Below are positions 8,018-16,400 of a DNA stretch of 64,000 bases, piece after piece. Position 1 is the first letter of the stretch. Every line of letters begins with the position of its first letter. Source of the stretch: Faecalimonas umbilicata (GTDB lineage: Bacteria > Bacillota > Clostridia > Lachnospirales > Lachnospiraceae); contig NZ_SLZV01000018.1 of assembly GCF_004346095.1 (NCBI RefSeq), forward strand, positions 1 through 64,000, in the 5' to 3' direction. The notes under the pieces were generated by a model. That model was not told where the DNA came from. It ran no database searches and was given only the letters and a program-made list of their open reading frames with translations. The position numbers and the translations under genes were made by a program.

Positions 8018-8671
8018 CTATTTCCCTTCTGTATCTTTCAATTTACAGATTTTTTCTTTCAAATATTCTGCTGCTCTCTTTGGATCATCGGCCTTCATGA
8101 TCGCAGATACGACCGCCACACCATCCATCTTGCATCCTCTTAAAATCTCAAGATTCTCTGCATTCAATCCACCGATTGCCGTCACTGGAATCGGCACAGT
8201 TTCACAGATTGCTTTCAATGTCTCCGGCTTTGTGAGAATCGTGATCACCTTTGTCGTTGTCGGGTAAATCGCACCCACTCCGAGGTAATCTGCCCCTTCT
8301 TCCCACGCTTTTTTTGCGGCCTCCACAGTCTTTGCTGTCGCTCCGACAATTTTCTCTGGTCCAAGCAGTTTTCTCGCCACAGCTACCGGAAGATCACTGG
8401 CTCCGACATGAACCCCTGCCGCATCACATGCGATCGCCACATCCACCCTGTCATCAATAATCAGCGGAACTCCATAGCGATCGGTAATCTTCTTTACAAG
8501 AATTGCCTTCTCAAGATATTCTTTTCCGCCTGCCTCTTTTTCTCGCAGCTGTACCAGAGTCACACCTCCTTTACATGCTTCCTCCACAGTCCGAAGCAAT
8601 GACTCTGTCGTATGATAAGTACTGTCTGTCACCAAATATAAGGTAAGATCTACCTGATTTCCTGTTCTCAT
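8018..8671 (-). CDS. thiE: Thiamine phosphate synthase
   Basis: A 217-residue TIM-barrel enzyme that joins HMP pyrophosphate and thiazole phosphate to thiamin phosphate in the cytosol. Family features are LVTDSTY at the start, GVTLVQLREK (residues about 35-44), PLIIDDRVDVA, YLGVGAIYPTTTK and the phosphate loop TAIGGLNAENL. The usual HVGQ-D motif reads HVGASDLP, with Gln replaced by Ala, a small deviation that may not affect activity. It is the last gene of the thiD-thiW-thiM-thiE operon. Confidence 0.93.
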   Translation of the reverse strand: MRTGNQVDLTLYLVTDSTYHTTESLLRTVEEACKGGVTLVQLREKEAGGKEYLEKAILVKKITDRYGVPLIIDDRVDVAIACDAAGVHVGASDLPVAVARKLLGPEKIVGATAKTVEAAKKAWEEGADYLGVGAIYPTTTKVITILTKPETLKAICETVPIPVTAIGGLNAENLEILRGCKMDGVAVVSAIMKADDPKRAAEYLKEKICKLKDTEGK

Positions 8672-8725
8672 CTGTCCACCTCTTCTATTTTCCCATTTTT
8701 TCCTTGACAGAATCTGTCACTTTTT

Positions 8726-9589
8726 CTATTCAAAATTCTGCTTGCTTTTTTCCCGCAGGCGAAGTCGATTCCTGATTTCTTCTTCCTGCAGATCATATAG
8801 CGCATCTAAAAATGCTATCTGGAAACTTCCCGGTCCTCTGCTGTTTTCTGCTCCTAATTCCCCTGCGATTCCCATAACCGCTGCTGCTGCCAGCACTGCC
8901 TGTCCTCTGCTTTCTGCGGCTTCCGTAAGATAAGTCCCACACAATGCCCCAAGCATACAGCCGGTTCCTGTGATTGTTCCAAGCATAGCATCTCCATTTG
9001 CCAGACAGTAGCAATGGGGTCCTTCTATGATCAGATCCTCCTGACCGGTCACGAGAAGAACTGACCGATACTCCTCCGACAGCCTGTAAAATGCAGGTAA
9101 GATTTCCTTCTCATTTTCCTCTGAAAACCGATCTTTTTCTCCTGCGTCCACTCCGGTTCCATATGTGGAAAGCCCTGCCAGTTTCCGCATCTCTGACATA
9201 TTTCCTTTTAGTACGGTCGGACTTCCAATCTCTAGTAGTTCTTTGGCATAATGCAATCGAAGACTGCTGCACTGGATCCCAACAAGATCCAAAACAGTCG
9301 GAACACGATTCTTTAGTGCCTCCTGAAATGCTTTCTTCATAGAACTCATTCTCACATCGGTAATATTTCCAAGATTTAAAACAAGCACCTGCGCTGTCCT
9401 TACGATTTCTTCTACCTCCTGTGGATGCTCTGCCATGATCGGCCGACCACCGGCTGCCAGTACAATATTTGCACTGTCATGGATGGCAATCGGATTCGTG
9501 ATACAATGTACAAGCGGTCTATGCTGCCTGATCTGCTCCCCCAGTACCGCGATCTTCGCCGCTATTTTTCTTAACATTTCCTTTGTCAT
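8726..9589 (-). CDS. thiM: Hydroxyethylthiazole kinase
   Basis: A 287-residue ribokinase-fold enzyme that phosphorylates hydroxyethylthiazole for thiamin salvage. Motifs are VHCITNPIAIHDSANIVLA near the N-terminus, NLGNITD, VLKGNMSEM, and the anion hole GTITGTGCMLGALCGTYL with its catalytic Cys. I use the ATG at 9589 (MTKEMLRKIA), which has GGAG 9 bases upstream; the longer reading frame would intrude 116 bases into thiW. Even so it overlaps the 3' end of thiW by 71 bases, an unusually long overlap in a coupled operon. Confidence 0.93.
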   Translation of the reverse strand: MTKEMLRKIAAKIAVLGEQIRQHRPLVHCITNPIAIHDSANIVLAAGGRPIMAEHPQEVEEIVRTAQVLVLNLGNITDVRMSSMKKAFQEALKNRVPTVLDLVGIQCSSLRLHYAKELLEIGSPTVLKGNMSEMRKLAGLSTYGTGVDAGEKDRFSEENEKEILPAFYRLSEEYRSVLLVTGQEDLIIEGPHCYCLANGDAMLGTITGTGCMLGALCGTYLTEAAESRGQAVLAAAAVMGIAGELGAENSRGPGSFQIAFLDALYDLQEEEIRNRLRLREKSKQNFE

Positions 9590-10106
9590 ATACTTTCGCT
9601 CCAAGACTCCATTGAATTTTTGCAAGCACTCCACTTCTGCTGAGCTGATTTAACAGAAGCCATGCCACTGCTCCTCCCATACAAGTTGCACCAAGAAACA
9701 TTGGTGTATAGAAAAATGCATTCAGCCCATCTCTTCCCATCAGAAATGCCATGACCGGATAGGATACAAGTGATCCGATGATTCCTGTTCCGAAAATCTC
9801 CCCAAACACAGCACAGAAAATCTTTCCATGAGATGCACGGTAAAAAACACCGGATAAAAATGCTCCAAATACTGCTCCGGTCAGAGCAAGCGGCGGGATT
9901 CCCATGAACAGCATCCGGATAACCCCGATCATCGTCGCACAGAGCAGCGAATACCATGGTCCTAAAAACACTGCACAAACAATGTTGACAAGATGTGCCG
10001 TAGGACACATTCCCTCCACGCGCAAAATCGGTGAAATAACAACTCCCACAGCTACGAACATCGAAAGCATTACCATTCGGTTCGTGTTCATTTTTTGTTT
10101 TTTCAT
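9519..10106 (-). CDS. thiW: ECF transporter S component for thiazole precursor, ThiW
   Basis: A 195-residue membrane protein with about five or six helices. The family start MVMLSMFVAVGVVISPILRV, then MCPTAHLVNIVCAVFLGPWY and MIGVIRMLFMGIPPLALTGA, is characteristic of ThiW. It binds the substrate (by family, the hydroxyethylthiazole moiety) and needs a shared EcfA-EcfA'-EcfT module encoded elsewhere. The last 20 residues are polar and overlap thiM. The ATG at 10106 has AGAGAGG 9 bases upstream. Confidence 0.9.
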   Translation of the reverse strand: MKKQKMNTNRMVMLSMFVAVGVVISPILRVEGMCPTAHLVNIVCAVFLGPWYSLLCATMIGVIRMLFMGIPPLALTGAVFGAFLSGVFYRASHGKIFCAVFGEIFGTGIIGSLVSYPVMAFLMGRDGLNAFFYTPMFLGATCMGGAVAWLLLNQLSRSGVLAKIQWSLGAKVYDKGNVKKNSGEDRGTGGADQAA

Positions 10107-10200
10107 GATGTGATTCCTCTCTTTCTTTTGTTGGAACACACCTGACAATCATGCCTGAAAATTTTCCCAGAAAGGACATCAGTCCTTCTGAACATTTCTC

Positions 10201-10992
10201 TTAATACACTCCTTCGACCCGAAAAGCATGATCCATCGGACCACTTCCTTTTCCAAGATCCAACATTGCCTCCAATGCCCCGGAAATGTAATTCTTCGCA
10301 TTTTCTACACTTTCTTCCATCGAAAAGCCTTTTGCAAGGTTGGAAGCAATCGCACTGGAAAGCGTACATCCAGTTCCATGGGTGTTCGGATTTTCAATCC
10401 TTCTTCCACGGAACCATCGAAATGTTCCATTTTGATATAATAGGTCATTGGCATCGTTCTTCTGATGTCCGCCCTTACACAGGACAGCACATCCATAGGC
10501 CTCACTGATCTTTTGTGCAGCTGCGATCATATCTTCCTCCGTGAAGATTTCCATCTCTGCAAGCACTTCTGCCTCTGGAATATTCGGAGTCAGAAGATCT
10601 GCCATCGGAAGCAACGTCCTTTTTAGTGTCGCAATCGCCGTATCTTCCATTAATTTTGCGCCGCTTGTCGCCACCATCACCGGATCTACGACAATCTTTT
10701 TTGCATTGTACTTTTTCAGATTCCGGGCAATGACTTCCATCAGTTCTGCCGATGATACCATACCTATTTTCACTGCATCCGGATAAATATCAGTAAAAAT
10801 ACACTGCAATTCTTCCTCCAGAAATTTAGGAGTTACCTCCATAATATCTATTACGCCGGTCGTATTTTGTGCAGTCAATGCGGTGATAGCACTCATCCCA
10901 AATACATGGTGTGCCATCATGGTCTTGATATCTGCCTGAATGCCGGCGCCTCCGCTGGAATCGCTTCCAGCGATTGTTAATGCTGTTCTCAT
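10201..10992 (-). CDS. thiD: Hydroxymethylpyrimidine / phosphomethylpyrimidine kinase
   Basis: A 263-residue ribokinase-fold enzyme that phosphorylates HMP twice to HMP-PP. It opens with RTALTIAGSDSSGGAGIQAD, and has VVDPVMVATSGAKLM, LTPNIPEAEVL and the active-site loop NTHGTGCTLSSAIASNLAKG. The ATG at 10992 is chosen because GGAG lies 6 bases upstream; an ATG at 11010 would add six residues. First gene of the thiamin operon, after a TPP riboswitch terminator and a further structured leader. Confidence 0.95.
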   Translation of the reverse strand: MRTALTIAGSDSSGGAGIQADIKTMMAHHVFGMSAITALTAQNTTGVIDIMEVTPKFLEEELQCIFTDIYPDAVKIGMVSSAELMEVIARNLKKYNAKKIVVDPVMVATSGAKLMEDTAIATLKRTLLPMADLLTPNIPEAEVLAEMEIFTEEDMIAAAQKISEAYGCAVLCKGGHQKNDANDLLYQNGTFRWFRGRRIENPNTHGTGCTLSSAIASNLAKGFSMEESVENAKNYISGALEAMLDLGKGSGPMDHAFRVEGVY

Positions 10993-11022
10993 TTTGTTCT
11001 CCTTTTGCATTAATTTTATATA

Positions 11023-11122
11023 GCGGCAGAAAGTGGTGCCCCCGGCCTGCCGCTTCTTGGGTTCCCGATAGCTATTCCGGCGACATCCGTTCTCTCTGTC
11101 GCGGTACGATCTGCACGGAATA
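11023..11122 (-). other. Structured leader segment between TPP terminator and thiD
   Basis: This GC-rich stretch has three helices on the minus strand: TATTCC/GGAATA (11122-11117 with 11078-11073), inside it GCGACA/TGTCGC (11102-11097 with 11085-11080), and then GCGGCAG/CTGCCGC (11053-11047 with 11029-11023). No U-run follows the last one. It differs in base composition from the AT-rich DNA on both sides. It could be a second regulatory RNA or a relic; I do not recognise the family. Confidence 0.45.
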
Positions 11123-11156
11123 TTCTAATTTTACAGGATTCTAAAGAATTTCTGTA

Positions 11157-11196
11157 ACAAAAAAGCTGTGATAATCCGCGCGGGTACTATCACAGC
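11157..11196 (-). terminator. TPP riboswitch terminator
   Basis: GCTGTGATA and TATCACAGC form a perfect 9-bp stem with a GC-rich loop, followed by TTTTTTG on the minus strand. It lies 15 to 20 bases after the TPP aptamer, so TPP binding is expected to favour termination before thiD. Confidence 0.9.
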
Positions 11197-11211
11197 ATAA
11201 ACTTCTACCGG

Positions 11212-11304
11212 GTATTTTCCTACGTTGGCATTATCCAAATCAGGTTATGGGTCTAAGCATACAGCTTACTCTCAGCCTGCTTTTCGCAAGCTCCCCTTGT
11301 TCTT
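11212..11304 (-). ncRNA. TPP riboswitch (THI element)
   Basis: The minus strand carries the conserved THI-box parts in order: GGGGAGC, GCTGAGAG, GACCC, AACCTGATTTGGATAATGCC and CGTAGG. These are the pyrimidine- and pyrophosphate-binding arms of the aptamer. It controls the thiD-thiW-thiM-thiE operon through the terminator just downstream. Confidence 0.97.
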
Positions 11305-11315
11305 TTCCAAGTTTT

Positions 11316-11343
11316 ATTGTAGCACAATTTTACAGCAATGCAA
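11316..11343 (-). promoter_or_regulatory. Promoter of the thiamin operon
   Basis: TTGCAT (11343-11338) and TACAAT (11321-11316) are 16 bases apart, with TG before the -10. The -35 overlaps the last codons of the ABC-F gene. Confidence 0.7.
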
Positions 11344-13144
11344 GACTTTTCTGATTTTCAATTCGCTCTGCAAGATCATTTAAATATACCCACCGCTCCA
11401 TCTTCTCTTCCAATGTAGCTTCTGCAGCTTCTTTCTGTTCGGTGATTTCCGAAAGCTTCGCTGAATTTGTAGCATATTGCATCATCTGCTCATCCAACTC
11501 CTCGATTTTCTGCTCCAAAGATGCTATCTCATCATCGATCGTCTCATATTCTTTTTGTTCTTTATAAGTAAATTTCAACTTTTCCGGAGCATCCTTTTTC
11601 CAATTCTTTCGATCCGCCTTTTTCTTTGCGGATTCCTCAGATTCTCTGACAACAGTCCCATTCTTGCGCTCTTTCGCTTCAAGATAATCCGTGTAACCAC
11701 CTTCGTACTGTACAAGCTTTCCGCCAGCCTCAAATGCAAAGATACGATCTGCAATATTATCAAGGAAATACCGATCATGAGATACTGTGATCACAATTCC
11801 CAAAAAAGAGTCTAGATAGTCCTCAAGGATGGTCAGCGTTGGAATATCAAGATCATTCGTCGGCTCATCGAGAATCAATACATTTGGAGCATCCATCAAT
11901 ACTTTTAAAAGATACAACCTTCTCCTCTCCCCTCCGGACAGCTTTCCGATCGGGGTATACTGCATTGCAGGAGTAAATAAGAATCGCTCCAACATCTGTG
12001 AAGCTGTAATTCTGCCATCTTTTGTCGGAACATATTCTGCCACATCTTTGATATAATCGATCACGCGCTGATTCTCATCCATCTCCGTGACTTCCTGCGC
12101 GAAATATCCAATCTTGACGGTATCGCCAATCTCCACCGTTCCCTGATCCGGTTCTTCTTTCCCGGTAATGATCTTCATCAATGTAGATTTTCCACATCCG
12201 TTTGGTCCAATGATCCCAAGCCGCTGATTTTTCAGTACAATATACTCAAAATCATCGATCAGCTTTTTCTGCCCATAACTCTTAGAAATATGGTGCAGCT
12301 CGATCGTCTTCTTTCCCATCCTCGTTTCCACAGAATCCATCTCAACCTCAGCATCTCTGACCGGAGCTTTTCCATTCTTCAGTGCCTCAAGCCGCTCCAA
12401 CCTTGCTCTCTGCTTCGTTGTACGGGCACGGCATCCTCTCTTGGCCCACTCCAGTTCCATCCTGAGAACGCTCTGTCTTTTCCGCTCAGAGGCAAGTTCC
12501 ATCTCCTCTCTTTGTGCTTTCAATTCCAGAAACTGTGAATAATTTGCCGTGTAGGAATATAATTTCCCATGGTCGATTTCTAAAATCTTATTTGTCACCC
12601 GATCCAGAAAATAGCGGTCATGTGTGACCATGATGATCGCACCTTTCCACTGGTTCAGATACTCTTCCAGCCAGACTGCCATCTCATTGTCAATATGGTT
12701 CGTCGGCTCGTCAAGAATCAACACATCTGCCGGATTGACAAGTGTCCGTGCAAGTGCTACGCGCTTTTTCTGGCCTCCGGACAAATGATCAATCTCTTCG
12801 TGATGATCTGTAATCCCGAGGCGGTTCAACGCATTCTTTGCTTCACTCTCTCTTCCCCAGTCTGCTCCATCGGCACCGTCTGCCACATAGGAAAGAACTG
12901 TTGCATGCTCCGGGAACTTCGGCGACTGCGGAAGATAGGTGACACGAAGTCCCTTTTGAAAAATCACTTGTCCCTGATCCGGCTCTTCCAGCCCTGCAAT
13001 TATTTTCAGAAGTGTTGTCTTGCCAGTTCCATTGATTCCGATAATTCCAATTTTATCTCCCTGATGAATCCCACAGGAAATATCATCAAACACTTGCTTC
13101 TCTCCAAACACTTTACTGATATGCTCTATATTAATTATGTTCAT
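11330..13144 (-). CDS. ABC-F family ATPase (Uup/YdiF-like)
   Basis: A 604-residue soluble protein with two ABC ATPase domains and no membrane segment. Domain 1 has Walker A GINGTGKTTLLK (about residues 36-47), signature LSGGQKKR and Walker B VLILDEPTNHID; domain 2 has GPNGCGKSTLMK, LSGGERRRLY and VLILDEPTNDLD. They are joined by an acidic/basic linker, and a C-terminal coiled coil (about 540-600) follows, which puts it near Uup/YdiF rather than resistance-type members. ABC-F proteins act on the ribosome. The ATG at 13144 has GAGGAG 8 bases upstream; a TTG at 13150 is less likely. It follows kdpE on the same strand. Confidence 0.93.
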   Translation of the reverse strand: MNIINIEHISKVFGEKQVFDDISCGIHQGDKIGIIGINGTGKTTLLKIIAGLEEPDQGQVIFQKGLRVTYLPQSPKFPEHATVLSYVADGADGADWGRESEAKNALNRLGITDHHEEIDHLSGGQKKRVALARTLVNPADVLILDEPTNHIDNEMAVWLEEYLNQWKGAIIMVTHDRYFLDRVTNKILEIDHGKLYSYTANYSQFLELKAQREEMELASERKRQSVLRMELEWAKRGCRARTTKQRARLERLEALKNGKAPVRDAEVEMDSVETRMGKKTIELHHISKSYGQKKLIDDFEYIVLKNQRLGIIGPNGCGKSTLMKIITGKEEPDQGTVEIGDTVKIGYFAQEVTEMDENQRVIDYIKDVAEYVPTKDGRITASQMLERFLFTPAMQYTPIGKLSGGERRRLYLLKVLMDAPNVLILDEPTNDLDIPTLTILEDYLDSFLGIVITVSHDRYFLDNIADRIFAFEAGGKLVQYEGGYTDYLEAKERKNGTVVRESEESAKKKADRKNWKKDAPEKLKFTYKEQKEYETIDDEIASLEQKIEELDEQMMQYATNSAKLSEITEQKEAAEATLEEKMERWVYLNDLAERIENQKSLALL

Positions 13145-13250
13145 CTGCAATTCTCCTCATCTTTATCATCTTTCCCATTATATCGATTCCAATGGATTTT
13201 CTCAAGACAGACTGGGGAAGAATTTCAGAAGTTTTTCTTTCCTCTATATA

Positions 13251-13952
13251 TTATTCTACTCGCAACATCCGGTAACCCACCCCGATATGTGTCTGGATAT
13301 ACTGGGGCATATCCGGCTCGCTCTCGATCTTCTTGCGGAGTGTCGCCATATATACACGCAGCGATGCCACGTCGTTCTCCCAACTTCTACCCCATATCTC
13401 CTGCGTAATATAAGTATGTGTCAACACCTTTCCGACATGTTTTGATAGCAGGCATAATAATTTATATTCAATCGGTGTCAAGTGTAATTCCTTTCCATCC
13501 ATATAAGCACATCCCGCGCCGTAGTCCAGCATCAGTTTTCCGTTTGTGAAGGTGGACTTTTCTTCCTGGGTTCCCCCTTGCATGATTGCAAGTCTTCTCT
13601 GTGTCACCCGCAGCCTTGCAAGCAATTCTTCTACGGAAAATGGTTTCGTCAAATAATCGTCTGCCCCCGCATCCAGTGCCACAATCTTATCATTATCCTC
13701 ACTTCTGGCACTGATCACAATGATCGGCATATTAGACCAAGAGCGAATCTTTCGGATGATCTCTACTCCATCCATATCCGGCAATCCCAGATCCAAAAGC
13801 ACAATATCCGGATTATACGAGGATGCTTCCAAAATCGCTGTCTGTCCATTTGCAGCTGTCTGATGGCGGTAACCGTGTGCCTTTAATGTTGTCGTGATCA
13901 GATTTCGTACAGATGTATCATCCTCGACAACTAAAATTAATAATTTATTCAT
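13251..13952 (-). CDS. kdpE: Response regulator, KdpE type
   Basis: A 233-residue OmpR-family regulator. The receiver domain has the acidic pair VVEDD, phospho-acceptor Asp in PDIVLLDLGLPDMDG (about residue 53) and KPF lysine; the C-terminal winged helix contains LTPIEYKLLCLLSKHVGKVL and the GVGYRM ending. Its ATG overlaps the stop of the upstream histidine kinase gene by 8 bases. It should receive phosphate from that kinase and control the kdp operon. Confidence 0.93.
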   Translation of the reverse strand: MNKLLILVVEDDTSVRNLITTTLKAHGYRHQTAANGQTAILEASSYNPDIVLLDLGLPDMDGVEIIRKIRSWSNMPIIVISARSEDNDKIVALDAGADDYLTKPFSVEELLARLRVTQRRLAIMQGGTQEEKSTFTNGKLMLDYGAGCAYMDGKELHLTPIEYKLLCLLSKHVGKVLTHTYITQEIWGRSWENDVASLRVYMATLRKKIESEPDMPQYIQTHIGVGYRMLRVE

Positions 13953-15696
13953 TCAAATGTACCTCCTCTGCAGGTAATGTAAATGTGAAAATGCATCCGT
14001 GGGGATGATTGTCTTCTACCCGGATGCTTCCTTCGTGCGCCTCTATAATCGAACGACACAGCGACAACCCAAGTCCCAGACTGCGGCGACTGTCCACAAT
14101 CTTATGTGTTCCAGTGTAAAACATTTCAAAAATGTGTTCTTTTGCCTCAGCACTAATTCCTGGTCCATTATCACTGACAGACACTTCCACCATATTTTCT
14201 TTTTTCTGTGAGGCAACTTCTATGACAGATCCCGCCGGCGTGTATTTCAGCGCATTGTCAATCAGATTGATAATTACCTGAAGAATCAATCTGACATCCA
14301 TCTTTGCCATGAGAAATTCATCATTTTTCTTTAAATGGATCTGATATTCTGCACTTTTCCTTGGCAGATGGCGTATGGATTCCGCAGTCACTTCATCGAT
14401 CAGCTCCACCGACATCTTCAAGTTCAGTCTGCCATCTTCTATCCTTGTCACAGACAAAAGATTTTCCACAAGATTGATCAGCCACATGGAGTCGTCATAA
14501 ATATCTCCATATAAGCGAAGTTTCGTTTCTTTGTCAAATTTATCTTCATTCGATAAAAGATTGCTCGCATTTCCTGATATTACAGTCAATGGAGTCCGCA
14601 GATCATGAGAGATCGCACGCAAAAGATTTGCTCTAAGCTGCTCATTCTGAGCCATAACAGCAGCCTCCTCTTTCTCTCGGATACTCTGCTCATTTTCCAG
14701 CGCAAGCGCACATTCTCCGAGAATTGAAAGCACGATACTTTTCTCAAAAGTATCCATCGGACTGTTTCCAAGTGCAATCCCGATCACTCCATAAACCATG
14801 TTATTGACACGAACAGCCAGATATAAACATTTGGCATTTGGGAACATCTTTGTTGTTGCCCCTGCATGACGATTGTTCTTCATTACCCATAGACATGCCT
14901 GCCGCTCCTCTTCGGTCGTATACGATTCTTGTTCCTCTTCTTCACCGCAATAATAAACATGCGGAGCCGAAAGAGATGCTTTCTCGACCTCATAGACTAC
15001 AATATTTCGATTCAGAAGCTTGATCAGCTGCATGGCTGTGACTTCAAGAATATCTTTTTTGTCCCGCTCCTGTTGCAGCAGCTGATTCATATCAAATAAA
15101 ATCTGTGTCCGAAATGCAGTCTGTGCCGCCTCTCTCGCATTATTTTTCAGCTTTACCGTCAGAGAGCTAGTAATCAATGCTGATAAAAACATAATTCCAA
15201 ATGTAATAAAATATCCTGTATCATATGCTTTCAGCGTATATTTCGGAGCGGTAAACAAAAAATTAAAGATCAGCACACTGAACACCGAGAGCGTCAAACT
15301 GTAAATCCTACTTGCTGTGATCGCCGCTGTGACAAGCACCCCTAAAATATAGACTGTCACAATATTAGACTGGCGGATTCCCAATTCCTCAAACAGAAAG
15401 CTAAGTACTGTTGTTACAGTTGCTACAACTACTGTCTTTACCCAGTCTGAGAGCATATAGTACTTCTGTTCCTGCTTTACCTTTTTCTCATGGTAGAGAG
15501 AAATACTTCTCTCCGCCCATCCTTTTTCCCTGCTCCTGCTCTCTGTCTCACTTTCTTCTGCGAGCATATCTTCTGTTTCCCACTCTCGCAGATATTTCTC
15601 CTGATTTTTTTCAAACAAACTGTCAATTTTCTTCATGCACCAGAAGCCTATGATTCCCGCTGATAAAAATACAATGATCATCCATATATTCTGCAT
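13945..15696 (-). CDS. kdpD: DUF4118 histidine kinase (KdpD C-terminal half)
   Basis: A 583-residue sensor kinase. Order: one N-terminal helix (1-22), a charged coil (23-80), four helices of a DUF4118 domain (about 85-185), a GAF-like domain (about 215-340), HisKA with phospho-accepting His364 in ISHDLRTPLTVISG, and HATPase with NLIDNALKYTP, DNGPGIS and GLGLSLCRSIIEAH. It lacks the KdpD and Usp domains found at the N-terminus of full-length KdpD; these are on the separate protein encoded at 17894-19879. It is coupled to kdpE and follows trkA. Confidence 0.9.
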   Translation of the reverse strand: MQNIWMIIVFLSAGIIGFWCMKKIDSLFEKNQEKYLREWETEDMLAEESETESRSREKGWAERSISLYHEKKVKQEQKYYMLSDWVKTVVVATVTTVLSFLFEELGIRQSNIVTVYILGVLVTAAITASRIYSLTLSVFSVLIFNFLFTAPKYTLKAYDTGYFITFGIMFLSALITSSLTVKLKNNAREAAQTAFRTQILFDMNQLLQQERDKKDILEVTAMQLIKLLNRNIVVYEVEKASLSAPHVYYCGEEEEQESYTTEEERQACLWVMKNNRHAGATTKMFPNAKCLYLAVRVNNMVYGVIGIALGNSPMDTFEKSIVLSILGECALALENEQSIREKEEAAVMAQNEQLRANLLRAISHDLRTPLTVISGNASNLLSNEDKFDKETKLRLYGDIYDDSMWLINLVENLLSVTRIEDGRLNLKMSVELIDEVTAESIRHLPRKSAEYQIHLKKNDEFLMAKMDVRLILQVIINLIDNALKYTPAGSVIEVASQKKENMVEVSVSDNGPGISAEAKEHIFEMFYTGTHKIVDSRRSLGLGLSLCRSIIEAHEGSIRVEDNHPHGCIFTFTLPAEEVHLNE

Positions 15697-15742
15697 CCTG
15701 TGACCGCCCCTCTGACTCTGCTATATTTTCTTATCTATTCCA

Positions 15743-16390
15743 TTAAATATGGAAACACTTCTGTACATTTTTATTTTTTCCAAGAACAAGAAGTGTCTCA
15801 TCTTCTTTGAAACAATAATCGGAATGAATCTCCGGATTAATCTGATCATCTTTTTTTACTGCAAGAAGTGTCACATTATATTTCCTGCGAATATCTAACT
15901 GATGGATGGTCTTTCCCACCCATGCCTTTGGTGTCTCCGTCTCATAAATAGAGTAATCCGGTGTCAATTCAATATAATCAAAAATGTGATCAGATGTATA
16001 GCGGATTGCCGTCCATGCTGCAAGCTGCTTTTCCGGATACACTACATGGTCTGCCCCATTTCTCAACAAAAACTTCGCATGAACATCTCTTGCCGCACGC
16101 GCTACAACTTTTCTGGCTCCCAAATCTTTTAAAAGACTTGTCGTTTCCAGAGAACTCTGGAATGCATCTCCGATCGCAACGATACAGACATCAAAATTTC
16201 GTACTCCCAAAGAACGTACGAATGCCTCCTCTGTGCTGTCCCCGATCTGTGCACTTGTCAAATATGGAAGTGCATCTTCCACTCTCTTTTCGTTTTTGTC
16301 CACCGCCAAAACTTGATGATTCATTTCATTTAATTTTCTGGCAACATGTCTCCCAAAACGTCCTAATCCGATTAATAATACTGATTTCAT
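15743..16390 (-). CDS. trkA: Potassium channel/transporter regulatory subunit TrkA/KtrA
   Basis: A 215-residue cytosolic RCK protein. The N-terminal Rossmann domain has LLIGLGRFGRHVARKLNEM and the nucleotide-binding acidic residue in VLAVDKNEKRV; the C-terminal TrkA_C domain is about residues 135-215. Single RCK_N/RCK_C size fits KtrA. It gates the TrkH/KtrB pore encoded immediately upstream (10-base gap) in answer to nucleotides. AGGAG lies 9 bases before the ATG. Confidence 0.94.
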   Translation of the reverse strand: MKSVLLIGLGRFGRHVARKLNEMNHQVLAVDKNEKRVEDALPYLTSAQIGDSTEEAFVRSLGVRNFDVCIVAIGDAFQSSLETTSLLKDLGARKVVARAARDVHAKFLLRNGADHVVYPEKQLAAWTAIRYTSDHIFDYIELTPDYSIYETETPKAWVGKTIHQLDIRRKYNVTLLAVKKDDQINPEIHSDYCFKEDETLLVLGKNKNVQKCFHI

Positions 16391-16400
16391 ATCTCTTCTC

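Noticed and set aside
11018-11122. Remnant of a gene upstream of thiD (frame with about 30 residues, VAGIAIGNPRSGRPGAP)
   Set aside because: No start, no known match, and the sequence is better explained by RNA helices.
11090-11156. T-box leader before thiD (GTACCGCG resembles the T-box core)
   Set aside because: The AGGGTGG part, the specifier hairpin and the T-box terminator pattern are missing, and a thiamin gene is not a usual target.
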